Part shown: one piece after another, positions 22,156 through 33,973 of the stretch
How positions within the stretch are numbered: position 1 is the first letter of the stretch
How the letters are laid out: each line of letters opens with the position of its first letter
DNA from: Taiwanofungus camphoratus
Taxonomy: Eukaryota; Basidiomycota; Agaricomycetes; Polyporales; Taiwanofungaceae
Assembly (NCBI GenBank): GCA_003999685.1
Contig: CP021222.1
Span: forward strand, 2,542,001-2,606,000
Direction of reading: 5' to 3'
DNA: 64,000 nt
Position numbers and translations under genes: made by a program
Notes under the pieces: generated by a model
What the model was told of the DNA's origin: nothing
The model's database searches: none
What the model saw: the letters and a program-made list of their open reading frames with translations, nothing else

Positions 22156-23274
22156 TCACTGAATAAATCCATGAAACCAGCTTATACTAGGGTATATGAT
22201 ATCATTACACTGTCTAGTCTGCAATGACAAGAAATTCATGATGCTCATTGTGCTCTCACTCTGAAGTGTGTAAGGAGGGGGGCCCATGTCATCAGAGCCT
22301 GGAACTTCAGATGTTGCATCACTAACAGCATTTGAAGTTCCAGCAGTCAATGCATATGGATCAGTGGATTCCTACCTATTGCTGTCAGCATCTGCATTGT
22401 CACTTTAAGGTAAAGCTTACCTTGACCCTACTGAGCTGGACCCGGATGCAGCATTATCTGTTGAATGAGTTGCAGGCTCTGGGGTGCTCAGCTGGTCCTA
22501 GTGTTATTGTAGGAGTGGTAAGGTTTTCATAATCCAGGCAGATATCGCGGCAGCGAGGGCATGCTTCGCCCAGTCTGCGATCTGGGCGAAGCATGTTGAT
22601 TTGAGCTGGCGGCAACTCGGTAAAACCTTCGCTCACTAGTTGCGCGTACGCCCAAGCAGGAAAAGCCGTCCCTCCTGGAATATCGTGCGAGTATCTGGCC
22701 GCGCTTAAGCAAGTCCAGAGGACAGAACTGTCACGATTGAGATCACTTACTGCCCATTGACCACTTCTGACGACGAACAATTGTATGTCCATTTCGAGCC
22801 ATCTCGTCATGAGGTTATCGGCGCCTGCCAGCTACATTCACACAAGATATTACCCACCCTGACAGTAGGCGCATGCGCTGACCAACGAATAGGCCACGGA
22901 ACTACAGGTGCACGCGTCCGCCTGTGCGACCGTGGGGCCAGAATAATAGCAAGTGTGTCCTGGCAAGGCTTGCACGTTCCACTCTGCAAGAACGCATGCT
23001 ATTGAGTACACCACGGCGTGCCCAGGGAGGGCTGCACCCACGCCCACTCGCCCCACACGCAGCCTGGGCATACACTGCCATCAGACATGGACTCTGGCCT
23101 AGGGAATTGTCTAGCTTTGTCGGAATGGCGCGTGAGATCGCGAAAGTGTGCTTCACGACGCAAAGGATGACTACTCACCCACCCTCGAGACACGTCGCGC
23201 TCGTTGACTGAGCTGTTGCCTCCTGACAGCACTCGGAAGAGCCCAAGGGCAGACCAGCAGAGCACATGTAGCAT
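22156..23274 (-). CDS. Cys-rich secreted protein of a basidiomycete family, without membrane anchor
   Basis: Recognised from a motif series I know from uncharacterised agaricomycete surface proteins; the splicing is by eye. Exon 1 gives a hydrophobic start (MLHVLCWSALGLFRVLSGG) and ends DVSRGW. A GTGAGT donor leads to LDNSLGQSPCLMAVYAQAAC, then KWNVQALPGHTCYYSGPT, VAQADACTCSSVAYSLVSAC, AYCQDGSKWTYNCSSS and IPGGTAFPAWAYAQL. After an intron holding a hairpin come a Ser/Thr-rich stalk (STPEPATHSTDNAASGSSS) and a tail with STDPYALTAG and MGPPPYTLQ, stop at 22156. Related proteins usually have a transmembrane helix between stalk and tail. Here none is found, so the gene may be truncated or decaying, or the product may be soluble. 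Exon joins after AQL are the weakest. Confidence 0.5.
22560..22595. repeat. Perfect inverted repeat (hairpin), 14-bp arms
   Basis: CATGCTTCGCCCAG is followed by the eight-base loop TCTGCGAT and the exact reverse complement CTGGGCGAAGCATG. It lies inside the inferred intron (roughly 22452-22615) of the Cys-rich gene. No target duplication or transposase is seen next to it. Confidence 0.85.
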
Positions 23275-24373
23275 CTTCTAACACTGGCGGTCGAGTGGGT
23301 CGCGGATGGGACGCGCAGGGCAGTTGGGCAGTATTCTTTATTCTAGCCTTTCCTTGGCCTACCAGCCATCGAGTACTTGCCACCGGTGCATGTCAAGGTA
23401 CCTGAAAGCAGCCTCATTTGCATCCCGATCCCAGGTCTTGGCAGGCACCAACTGTTGTACTAGCAGGACACGACAGGTGAGCAGCAATCCACTACATCAT
23501 GACACGCGATACTCACCGTGTCCGCTGAGCGTGCATCGATTGGTGGGAGGACTTTTTAGTCTAAGGTCATACGGGGACGGTCCGGCCTCTAGCCTGAGGG
23601 CCAATATCCATACATACGTGACTAGAGTGGGATAATTAGGTCAGGATGCATGAACACACAACTTTTCACGTGCAAGAGATGAACAGAATTCATTCACATT
23701 GCGACGTGTAGAGACTTACGTAGTTCTTTCAGTAAATCATATACTTGCAGTAGACTCGAAAGACGTTCGTGCGATTGATCCCGAGCATGCGCGCCTGCAT
23801 GATCGACAATCATGCACGTATTAGCGCCAATCATGCGCACCTATCCGAAGGAGAATTTAAGTAAAAGTTCGACAACCCCGTCATTCTCTTTCGTACTGTG
23901 TTCCGAGGTACTTGGCCAAAGGACCGGGGGGGGAGGTCGTTACAATGCTGATGTTTCAACCAACTCCTTGAAGCAATGTCCCAATTCAACTCCTTTACTC
24001 ACATCGAAATTGCATTGCCGAGACGGTGCTCATACGAACGCGGCTGGGAAAAGATCCGCACTATAGTTCTTCAAACATGAAGTGTCCTTGGAATGATCGT
24101 TCCATGCGCGAACTAAGGAAACTTGGCTAAAAAAATAGACAAGTTTGACTTCATATACATACATGTTAGCATCGGCATTTGCAAATCTGAGATTCTCTTG
24201 AAGGCCGTTTAGAACTTCTCCTCAGGAAGAGTATCATACGTATGACTTGGACTTGCAATGCATATTTATTTTGTAGGTGCAGTTGCTTGATACTGCTGCA
24301 GTAGAGTGGTGATATGCTCAACGTCGAGAGGAAAAGGAAGAAGCACAACAACTAGATGCAGTCGACTGCGAGC
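23275..24373. other. Intergenic region, no gene recognised
   Basis: About 1.1 kb between the Cys-rich gene and the 3' end of PAM17. Open frames here are short and of random composition. A small perfect palindrome, TGCATGAT-CGACA-ATCATGCA, lies at 23796-23816 among several ATCATGC and GCATG words. I see no other structure. Confidence 0.4.
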
Positions 24374-25399
24374 TCATTTCATCTCTAAATCCTCCGGCAG
24401 GAACGCTCTTCGTTTGTACTTCGCCTGATCTCTCAGCCACTACACAGCCAACCGAAAATCAGCAACATCCAATAAAGGCCATGGAAATTTGTTATGAACC
24501 TGCCTGTAATCGTGTAACGACCCAATCTTCTCGCCTAAAAAAGCGATACAAACAACTTAGCATAGATAAACAAATGGAGTTAGCTGTTTCGCTTTAACTG
24601 ACCATAAAAATCGGGCACTGGGTTTGTCGCACTCTGCGCGGTAGGGTCTACCCTGTGCTTGGTAATGTGTTGGTGAAAGTCGCGGTCGCGCGCTTCAATG
24701 AGTTTCATCAACCGTCGGTGCGTCATCCGCCAACACGTTGAGCCAACGATGGGTCCAAACAGGTAGCCCAGTCCTGCTACGAAGTCAACATGAAGTAAGC
24801 AACGGAGGGATTGGCTACTTGCCAGCACAGCCAACAGTTGCAAAGCCATACACAATCATGGGGTCCATGTTCTAGAAATACAAAAACAGGTTGACATGGT
24901 GCTAAAGTAGAATGATGACCACACATACGAAGATGGGTTTAGTCGGATCCATCTCCAGGTTCCCGAAGTATGCCAGCCCGCCCGCGAAGCCAGCCAGCGT
25001 TAGCGGAACTGTCATAGCCTATGCAAATACACCGAGCCGAAACCACCAGTACCCAGCAAAGAGCAAGAGTGCACATAAGACGTCAGCGCCATGTATTATA
25101 TTAGCGCCTAAACGCACCGTCTCCCATCTCCGTTTTTTCTTGCGAATTGATAAATAGTCAGCCCACGGAAGCGTCTCCTTCTCCAGCTCTGTAACATTGC
25201 CAGTCCTATTCATAGCTCTGGCTCCAGGTAATGGTGCTGAGCCATTCTTCTTGGCCGCTTTCGTCGACTTCGCGCGCACGGACGAGAAAATCTGTGCTCT
25301 CGACCTCGCAGAGGGATTGAGAGGCCAACAGCGAACAGAACATGATATTGACCATGACGGGGCCGCTGACGCTAATGGACGGAGAGTAAGATTCGACAT
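24374..25399 (-). CDS. PAM17: Presequence translocase-associated motor subunit Pam17
   Basis: Inner-membrane protein that organises the Pam16-Pam18 module of the TIM23 import motor. The start MSNLTLRPLASAAPSW opens a presequence ending near SSVRAKSTKAAKK. The mature part begins ETLPWADYLSIRKKKRRWET, a Pam17 hallmark. The first membrane helix is encoded by the exon MTVPLTLAGFAGGLAYFG, followed by NLEMDPTKPIF and NMDPMIVYGFATVGCAG. The second membrane segment reads GLGYLFGPIVGSTCWRMTHR. Then come LMKLIEARDRDFHQHITKHR and VDPTAQSATNPVPDFYG. Two last exons add EKIGSLHDYRQ and WLRDQAKYKRRAFLPEDLEM, stop at 24374-24376. About 230 residues in six exons, standard for the family. Confidence 0.92.
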
Positions 25400-25798
25400 G
25401 ACAGTCGTTTGGACAACAGACAACTTGAGGATGTACTGTCTAGTGCATCGAGGTTGTACCAGACCCCTACGCTCAGATCGCAAACTAAGCTTTTGGATAC
25501 CTCAAATGGTATATTTATCCAATTCCTACTACAGAGCCTGAAATTTTCTTGGCTCCGAAACATATCACTGAAAACAAGTTTGAGGCATGCTTGCAACCAA
25601 TCACATATGCTAAATCTCCGCGTTGTTATGCATCTCGACGACAGATCGTACCCCTATCTAGTCTGCTATATATTTACCACAAGCTGCTAGATCTACGAAA
25701 CGGCCCATAAAGTGCACATCCATATTGCCGGTGTAGGTGCCCATCAAACGTTCACTGTGTGCACGAACCTTTGACTAACCTGCACGGGGGCGGCAGAG
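25400..25798. promoter_or_regulatory. Divergent intergenic region PAM17/F-box gene
   Basis: 399 bases between two divergent start codons; AT-rich towards PAM17. No named element is recognised. Confidence 0.35.
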
Positions 25799-27051
25799 AT
25801 GCCCGCAGTGTTTCCGCCAGAGTTGTTCGACGAGACGATCGACCACCTCTGGGACGATCCCAAGACGCTCAAGGCATGCAGTCTCACTTGCAGAGACTGG
25901 GTTCCGAGCAGTCGCCTCCACCTTTTCCGCACCATGCGCATCTACACCGCGGCGCACTGCGCTCGTTTTGGCGCTCTCCTCAAGTCAGCACCGGTCATCG
26001 CCCAATGTGTGCGTACATTGACCATCAGTGCAGAATATAACGGGGTCGATTCGGAGGGGCGGGCGGTGGAGGACGATGCATGGGTGAACACTGCAGTGGG
26101 TTTCCTGGCGAAGCTCACCAGGGTGAATACTCTAGGCCTTGCGAGGGTACGCTGGAGTGCCTTGCTACCCGAGACGCAGGACGCCTTCTTCGACATGTTC
26201 AGATGTGTCCGGACGCTCTTCTTGTTCGAGGTGCGCTTCAATGCGTCGCGAGACGTACTCGATTTCCTATCTGCGTTCCCTTATCTCGGTGAGCTGTACT
26301 TTCATGGCGTATCATGGGCACATAATTCTCCTCGCCCTATAATACCGATCGGGAAGGACGCGGGCACTTCGATGAGTAATGAGCAGGGGAGGATGCAGCT
26401 TACATACCTCTTTTTGGACCCTCGCTCATCACCCACATTGGTTACGGAATGGTTGCTCAGCCATCCTTCGGAGCAGCATCTTAGAACAATTCAACTTTGC
26501 TGGCGGGAAATCGAGAACATGAAGGCCGTGGGTGATTTGCTCAATGCCAGCGGCGCGTCCCTGGAGAAGCTGCAAATTGAATTTCCTGCAGGCGTTCCGG
26601 AGGAAGGTAAGCATAGACTGCGTCAAGATGTGGACTAGACTGATCTTCTGTACTTCATCGCGTAGCCATGCTGCAGAATCATTTGAGTCTTGCGAACAAC
26701 ACAGGCCTGCGTGCTCTTCATCTCGGCGGTCTCAATGTTGAGGCTTCACGCAACTTCCTCTCGAACCAGCTCTTCCCATGGGTTACCGTCATGCTTTCCC
26801 AAATCCGTTCAAGTCGTCTGCAGGAAGTGACCTTTGAGTTGGAGATTACCTCGGTGCATGACTTACTTCACCTTGATTGGGAGCGAATCGATCGTGACCT
26901 ATTCAGGGAGGAATTTCGAGGTTTGATAGTTATGTTCTATGTAGGGTGTGCGGACATCGTTGGCAACGTGCAGAAGGACGTGCAGAAGATGATTGCGAGT
27001 CGTTTGAGTGGGTTTCAGGAGAGGGGCACATTGATTGTCAAGTGTATCTGA
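25799..27051 (+). CDS. F-box-like / LRR-like protein
   Basis: An agaricomycete F-box-type protein of unknown target, likely a substrate adaptor for an SCF ubiquitin ligase. The N-terminus, MPAVFPPELFDETIDHLWDD, and KTLKACSLTCRDWVPSSRLH form the F-box, with the typical LTCRDW. The rest is irregular leucine-rich repeat-like sequence, such as LGELYFHGVSW, LTYLFLDPRSSP and GLRALHLGGLNV. The 59-base intron 26607-26665 joins PEE to AMLQNHLSLANN. The stop is at 27049-27051; about 398 residues. The first exon alone would end in frame just after the donor, so splicing is needed for full length. A decayed relative lies 8 kb downstream on the other strand. Confidence 0.8.
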
Positions 27052-27487
27052 ACTGGGTTGTCTGGCAACATCACCTGTAGTGCCGACTCTGGAAGTCCAC
27101 ACTCTACTATCCTGCCTTCTTGTGTCAGGAAGTTGTCGCTTCTGATGCTTCGCTCTGTACGGCTTTTTATTTGTTATTCTTGCTGGGATGGACGAATTAC
27201 GGGTAATATGTGGTCTTTCTTGGGATTTATTGATATATTCTTTGCGATTTTTGCTAAACATAGAGTAATGGTTACTGCTTGTGTGATTAGTCTCATCTGC
27301 AGAATGGTGCCGTTGGTTCTTGCTTTGTGAAGAGCTCAGATCTGAGGTCTCGGAGTCAGTGGCCTACAGTAGTTGTGTCACGTGCCTTTGTCGCGTCTCA
27401 CTTGACGCGTCTTGGTTCGTTTTCGCTGCCGGATCATTCAAGCGCCCACCTCAGACGGTATACAACGATCATTCGTTCTGACTGACA
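27052..27487. other. Intergenic region upstream of NEDD1 homologue
   Basis: 436 bases between tandem plus-strand genes, T-rich after the F-box stop, with a TCACGTG E-box-like word at about 27378. No gene is seen. Confidence 0.35.
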
Positions 27488-30006
27488 ATGCTTTCGATAT
27501 GTACATCAGAATCTCTTGTTTTAATTGACCCAGCAACTCTCAAACGGGCGCCCTCTTCAGTATCGCCTACTTGCCAACTCGCTTCCTCACCCAGCTGTCT
27601 CACTTGGTCACCAGACAACACATCAGTTTTCGTCTCCTCTCTGTCCGACATTCATCAATACGACTCTTTCGGAAATCTTGTCAAGGTAGTCTATACGTGC
27701 CCGCCCGGGTTTCCGGGCCAGCCAATCACTGCAATCGTCAGCAAGGACAGAGGCAGCATTGCGATATTTAGCAAATCGCAGCAAGTCATCGTTCTTGAAG
27801 TCCGCTCAGGAAAGACAAGCCAGATTTTTGATACCCATAAAGCTCTTGTGACCTCTCTTGCATTATCGAACGATGGGTCCCTCCTCGCATCCACATCTGC
27901 CAATGCGGTTCACGTGCATAACCTATCGCATGGTTCCCATACTTCTCTTCGTGGACTTCCTGCGGCTGTGGGGAACATAACTACCTGTGCTTTTCATCCG
28001 CACACGCGAACACGCCTCCTTATTGGTGCTGGACAACACCTACTCGTATACGACACAACTCGCCCATCACGCCCTATAAAAGCCGTAGCTGTAGTCGACG
28101 AGAGAGACAGTTCTGGAGAAGTAGTTGCGATCGCCAGCAGTCCCTTCAGCAAGACACTGGTAGCGGTTGCTTGTAGCGGAGGCTTAGTCAGTTTGCTTGA
28201 CCTAGAGAAAGATAATTCGTGAGCGTCTCGATTTCAACTCACATTCGCTACTCAGGAAGGCAACTCTGACACGGGTGAATCCGATTTAGAATCTATCGGA
28301 CGATATCACTCCATGTACCCCTCACTTCTTTGGTCTTCTCACCTGAAGGTGCCACGCTCTACGCAGGCACGGAGAACGGTAAATTGATTCTGAAGGACTT
28401 GCGTCCTCTAGAAAAGGAGCCCAAGTCGATTACTGTGAGCGACAGAGGAGACAGGATCGTTGCAATGTGTATACAGGTAGCTCATACTTCGTTCTCAGCT
28501 TCTTAGCCGACCAACTTCTTACTATGACTTATATAGAAAAAGCTCAAACCTGAAGAAGCTGCTATCAAAGCCGATGGCACTGCAGTCAGCAAGCCCCTAA
28601 CACAACAGGATGTGAATAAAAATCCGTCACGCCGTGCAGCGATTGCTGGCGCTACTGGACCAGAGAAGGTTGTGAAGGCGCGAGTAGCTTCTGGGGGCAC
28701 CACCCGCCCAGCGCGGACATCGTCTACCGATGGTACTACTGCAGTCTCTCCTGCTGGACGAACTAAAGGAGCAAGGAAAGGGGCCGCAAAGTCACCTGGT
28801 GCTAGAAAAATCAGCAGCGGGGGAATTACCAAAAAGGTGTTCTCTCCACCGAAATCACCCCTTGCGCGTGCAGGTGCGGGCGTGCCAGAGAATGAGGAGG
28901 GTTTGGACGTTTCTGGTACGCTTCCAATACTGTCTGTCGTTGCGGATATCGATGCTCACGGCTATTCGTTGGCAGTGCGCATTGAGAGTTTACTTGCTCT
29001 GCCACAAACTAACAGGCTAAAAGAAAACTTAAAACCAGTCGAGGATGTCGTGATATCAGGCTCGACACCGAATTTTTCTGCCACGTCTTCGCGGGCTGAT
29101 GTCCGAAAACTGAGGACAACATCAATTTCGCAAGCCTCCGTGTCTCCCTCAGCAGCCGCTTCCCGAGTGCGTTCTGCCTCAGGAGCGAGCGTGGGTGCAA
29201 TGTCTTCTGCCAGTACTGCTGGAAGAGCTAGCAAGTCCTACAACAGACCTTCATCTAAGTCACAATCTGTGTCTCCCGTTCCGCCTATCCCTGCAATGCC
29301 AGCTGCATATCAGCATAATACACCGATGAGACTGTCACGTACGCTGAGCCCAGAACTCCCTGATCTGAATGTCGGAGCACCGGTGACGCCAGTGCCGCTC
29401 GGAAGGGGGAAGGGGAAGGAGAAGATGGCAAGAATGGGAGTGTTGGGACTTGGGACACCGGATGTAGAGCGTTGGGTTCGCGCTGGGGAGGCCACGGACC
29501 CTGACGATGAATGCCACGAAAGAAAGGACGGCAAGAAGGTTGGTTTCGCTCGGGAGAAGGAGAGTGATGAAGAGGATAGCATCGGTCATTCGGAAGGTGA
29601 AACAGATGGTGTCGCAGGAGGCCGCGGTCTAGTGGACAGAGAGCCTGTTACAAAATCGGGCTTAGCCATGCAGATCTCACCCCGACGGCCTCTTCCAAGT
29701 ACTTCAACATCCTGGGCGCCCGTTCCATCACCCTTGCGAAATCCTTCCAACACGTATCCAGGTTCTCCTCAGGCAAAGGCAGCACATGATTTGCTTCAGA
29801 GTCTCCTACGTGACGCCCTATGCGACTTTCGACAGGAAACCCATGCTGAGATGGTTGGTTTACATTTGGACTTGGTGAGAATGGGAAGAGGGTGGAAAAG
29901 AGAGATGCGCCTTGCCATGGAAGAATTTGGCGGGGAAATCAAAGCTTTAAGAGAGGAAAATGAGAGGTTGAGGGAGGAGAATGAAAGGTTAAAAAGGGGA
30001 TATTAG
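27488..30006 (+). CDS. NEDD1: NEDD1-type WD40 protein, gamma-tubulin ring complex recruiter
   Basis: Its animal and plant relatives bring the gamma-tubulin complex to centrosomes and spindles. The N-terminal half is a WD40 propeller: LTWSPDNTSVFVSSLSDIHQ, VTSLALSNDGSLLASTSANA, ITTCAFHPHTRTRLLIGAGQ, and after an inferred intron (28220-28289) SLVFSPEGATLYAGTENGKL. A second intron before KKLKPEEAAIKADG leads into a long Ser/Pro/Thr- and Lys-rich disordered middle. The C-terminus, from AHDLLQSLLRDALCDFRQET through GLHLDLVRMGRGWKREMRLA to the repeated REENERLREENERLKRGY, is the NEDD1 gamma-tubulin-binding coiled coil. About 780 residues. The C-terminal match makes the call firm. Confidence 0.85.
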
Positions 30007-30328
30007 TGTACTTGAGGTACAAGAGGCCTTATGATATGGCTTTTATGTGATATGTTCATGCTGCGCACCCCTTAGAGACCCCAAGTAAAGAACCGACTCG
30101 AATGAAGGGAAACGCATACATTGCCAGTGATCGTGTCGCGTGATATGAGCGAGGATCCAACGTGACCGCGATCGGTTGGAAAACTCCTCGAGGCCGACTC
30201 GACGCCCTAGTCTTGTCCGATTATCTTCTCATCTCAGGGCCTACGACCACAGCAAGCCGCTGTGGAACTTGTCCTGTTTGGCCGTTGTGCTCTCTGTGTT
30301 GTCTTGTATATAGCTTTGTGTCTCCGAA
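30007..30328. other. Intergenic region NEDD1/FAN1
   Basis: 322 bases. A FAN1 start further left, joined by an intron ending at the CTGCAG near 30350, cannot be ruled out. Nothing else is seen. Confidence 0.35.
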
Positions 30329-33300
30329 ATGGTTCTGGGCTCACCTGCAGTCAACACAGCAGACAGATTTGTCTTTTGGTCTGAGATAGCTGAAGCAGGA
30401 GACAGCGAGTTTCAGACTGTCAATTGTTATGATAAGGCCATCGATACCAGTTCTGAAGTAGTCGCTAGGCAGTCTATGTATGTCACGCTATTTGAAGGTA
30501 TGTTCTTCACTCTTTTTTCTCGATAGCTATTGGCTGAATTCAGTCGATTTCGATAGACATGTTGAAGACCGTTATGTCTTCCGAAGCGTACTTATTTTCT
30601 CATGAAGAGATTGGTTGTCTCAGGAATTATGACAATTTAACATGTATGTTCGTTCCCCTTCTGATTATACGTCACAGGCCCAACACTGTTTTACCAGACA
30701 AGGGACGATATCTACTCATTCGACTCTGTCTACGCAAGACAGACAAGTGGCATCGATTGGATTCGCTCAAGTATCAAGGGGAGCTTGGAGACGATATTCT
30801 CGATGCAGTCCATGAGTTGTGCAGTGATTCAGATGCATCGAGTCTCAAGCCATATGACCACGTCAAAGTCGAGGAAAAGGAGATCATTGATTTCACTTTC
30901 GACGAGAGGAGCCAACAACCCGTACCTGGGCCCTCAAATTCGCAAGAGCCAAATTGCGAATCTGCCATACGTACAGAACCAGACTACTCAGTCTTTGCTG
31001 AAGACGATAGCCATGCTTCGTTGTGTGAATTGCTAGAATGTCTCTTGATGGATGAACTCAAAACTATTGCCAAGCAAATGAAGCTGAAACTGGCCACAAA
31101 GGTGGGAGCTTATGAGAATAATCTGAATCTCACTCACGATGGCTGTATCGGTCTAGAGGGATGTTCTAGTGGACACAATACTTTCTTCATCGTCCACTCA
31201 GTCTACGCTCGGCTTTCCTGTCATTTCGTCGTACAGCGCCGTAGGCAAGGGGAAGGCAAGAGCTGACAGCAAGCCCCTGAAACAGACACACCTGCCGTTT
31301 ACGGTGCATTCATGTGGTAAGGGCAGGGTAAAAACACAGATGGACAGACTACGTGACATGGTCATGAAAATACTTGGTAAGTTAAAAGTTAAGTGGCAAA
31401 GAGTGACCTCACCTGGCGTGCAGGGAAATGCATTAGAATCAACGAAGATGTAGTCAAACTGATCCGGCGAATCAATCTAGTTTATTTTCGCAGGTTGGTT
31501 CCTTTACCCCCATTATACTAGCTTTCATCGCGGGCTCCTATCACACTCTGCGAAGGGGCCTCTACTCGTGATTTTGCCTTGCTTACTGGTCGCTCCACAG
31601 CACACAACATGCATCATCACTGCTCATTCCTTCTATCCTTTCACGTACCAGCAAGCGTACTTACGCCTCCTACACATACACGCGTACCGCGGATATCTGG
31701 CTCTCACGCAGTGCATTGCTAGCCTATGAAGAAGCAATTGTACTTGAGGCGCAGGTGGACGCACTTCTCGACGCCTCCGGCTCGGGAAGTACTTCATCAC
31801 GCGAGCGCTCTGCAGCCAGTAAGACGCCAGGGCTGTCCACGCGCAGTTCGAAAACTCCGGGTTCGGCCAAGAAGAAGAAACCTCACAGTGAGAACGAACT
31901 ACACCATGACAGGAAGGATGGCGCACTTCAAGAACAGCTGGAGCACGAGAACCCTCGAGTGCAGAATGCTCGTACCGTGAGGGGGATTTTGGAGCAGGTA
32001 TATCCGCGATGGCAGGAATTGGTCAAGACTGAAGGAGAGAAGACCGGTCGGACTCGGGGGCTAGAGCGGTTCGACTGTGGTATGTCTCGCCTACGACTCG
32101 TTCAACTCAGCTTCTGTGTAATAATTTGGCTGACATTACGCGCGCCCAACAGGGCATGTTCTGACTCGCGTTGTCTGCAAAGGCTCGTACGCTCTCGGCG
32201 TGCTGAAGGAGTATCAATACGAGCTCGAAGTTCTTGAGGCGCTGCTCGCGCAGCGAAGGTGGCGCAGAGGGCGCCGCGGGAGATGGTACGATCGCCGAGC
32301 GCTGATACTCATGACCCATTTCCCGCAGGACGAAGAAACAAGTCTCCGTGCCATGGAGGCCGTCATAGAGGCTCTGAACGACGATGACACACACATCGGT
32401 AAGACTTTCCCTGAGCTGCGTTCTGCGCTACTTGACAACCTGAGACTCATGCCACCGTCCCTCAGTGTGGCGCCCCATGCTCGAGCGTAGGCTCACGCGT
32501 CTCGAGAGCCGGCTCAAGATGCCGATGGAGGAACGACATACGTGTCTAGGCAAGCTCCAGAAGGCCGATAAGATCCTCATAGAGGGCGTGCGGGTGTATC
32601 ACCGCGAGGCGAGTCTCGTGTTGGACCAAACTGGCCGCATCGTCAACAAGCGGCTTGTCACGCCAGCCAAGGGCAGAGAGTCGTGCGCCGGTGCGATCCC
32701 AGCGAAGTCTCCCATCTTGATCTGGACCAAAGGCCCGGAGCCCATGCCCGCGAAGCCCCAAATCGAAGTAAGCAGAAACTCATTTGCTGATGGCACCAGG
32801 CTCAACAGTGTCTGTAGGTCAAGCACAAAGCCACTGGGAAGTCCATCTGGAAGGGACGTGACGACGAGGAAGTCAGCGTCGAGATGCTCTCGCTGCAGTA
32901 CTACGAAGACCACGGATACCGAGGGTGAGTGCCATTCCGTCGCCTTGCCCGCATCCGTCTCACCTCACCTGCGCGCAGCTTCCACTGCGAGGGGCGCATC
33001 GTCACGACGCTCTTCGGACTGCTCTTCTGGGACATCATTTTCGCGCCCGTCCCCGGCGCGTTCGAGACGCCGTTCCAAGCCGCGCCGCTAGACATCGCAG
33101 AGGACACGTTCTACTTCTCACGGAAGGACCTCGCGGACCGGCGGTTCGAAGAGCTGTGTGCGGGCCAAGCCGCGGAGATCGTAGCGCGCGTGTACGACGA
33201 GCATGTGGAGAAGGGGACGTGGTGCGTAGGCGTGCGCTGGGACCTGTTCGGGAAGGAGGACCTGCTCGGGATTGCGAGGGTACGTCGCATTCAGTCGGTT

Positions 33301-33973
33301 GAGCGTTGGTTTGCGTGGCTGATCAGTGTGTGCGTAGTGTCTTGGAGGGGACGCGCTGGTCGCGATCTGCCGACTGCTCTGCGAGGACTATGCAGGGCGT
33401 GTGGACGGCGTACCCGACCTGGTGATTTGGAACCCGGAAGAGGAGCAATGCAAGTTTGTCGAAGTGAAGGGGCCCGGCGACACTCTGCAGGAGAATCAGA
33501 AAGTAGCGTATTCCGTGTTGCCTGCCGAGCTCAGATACCCATGCTGACCTGCCTGCTCGCAGGTGTGGATCGACGTGCTCTTGCAGGCCGGGACACATGT
33601 CGAGGTGTGCCATGTCGTGGAGCAGGGGACGCAGAAAGCGGCCAAGGGGAAGAAGGCCAAGGCACAGGGGAAGAGCGCGGGCATGAGCAAGGGCACCGGG
33701 CGTAAGCGCAAGCGAACGGAAGTCAAGGAGGAGGGGGAAGCCGCGCCCGTCGAGTCCGAGGACGAGCCCGAGGACGAAGTCGACTTTTCGCAGCGGGACA
33801 GGACGGCGAGCGACGAGGGCGACATACTCCCGGTCGCGCTAGAGGCGGCGCCGAGCAGGGCTGCGAAGAGGGCTGCGAATCACGCGGAGGTCGTGATTAC
33901 ATCGTCCCCAAAGGACCTGCAGTCACCTGCCAAGCGGCGGCGCGTGGAGGCGCTGCCGCAGTCGTCACCGTGA
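30329..33973 (+). CDS. FAN1: Fanconi-associated nuclease 1
   Basis: Structure-specific 5' flap endo/exonuclease for interstrand crosslink repair. The start is uncertain; MVLGSPAVNTADRF is the first plausible Met. A splice joins SMYVTLFE to DMLKTVMSSEAYLFSHEE and later NLTY to KGRYLLIRLCLRKTDKW. The SAP-like region reads LLECLLMDELKTIAKQMKLK. Further exons give DRLRDMVMKILGKCIRINED, NLVYFRSTQHASSLLIPS, then the TPR-like KGSYALGVLKEYQYELEVLE and LLAQRRWRRGRRGRWYDRRA. After GKSIWKGRDDEEVSVEML the nuclease part starts GFHCEGRIVTTLFGLLFWDI. The VRR-NUC site is DGVPDLVIWNPE and FVEVKGPGDTLQENQ, with catalytic Asp, Glu and Lys present. Fungal forms lack the animal UBZ finger. A Lys/Arg- and acid-rich tail of about 120 residues ends at 33973. 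Around 920 residues, about 11 exons. Confidence 0.92.

Noticed and set aside
21741-22166. 141-codon plus-strand frame
   Set aside because: Composition is random-like (Ser, Cys, His, Trp scattered), with no splice partners or motif.
22454-22810. Possible remnant of a DNA-transposon protein (CPRCRDI motif)
   Set aside because: The same strand reads better as exons of the Cys-rich secreted family. The CPRC stretch falls in an inferred intron that includes the hairpin.
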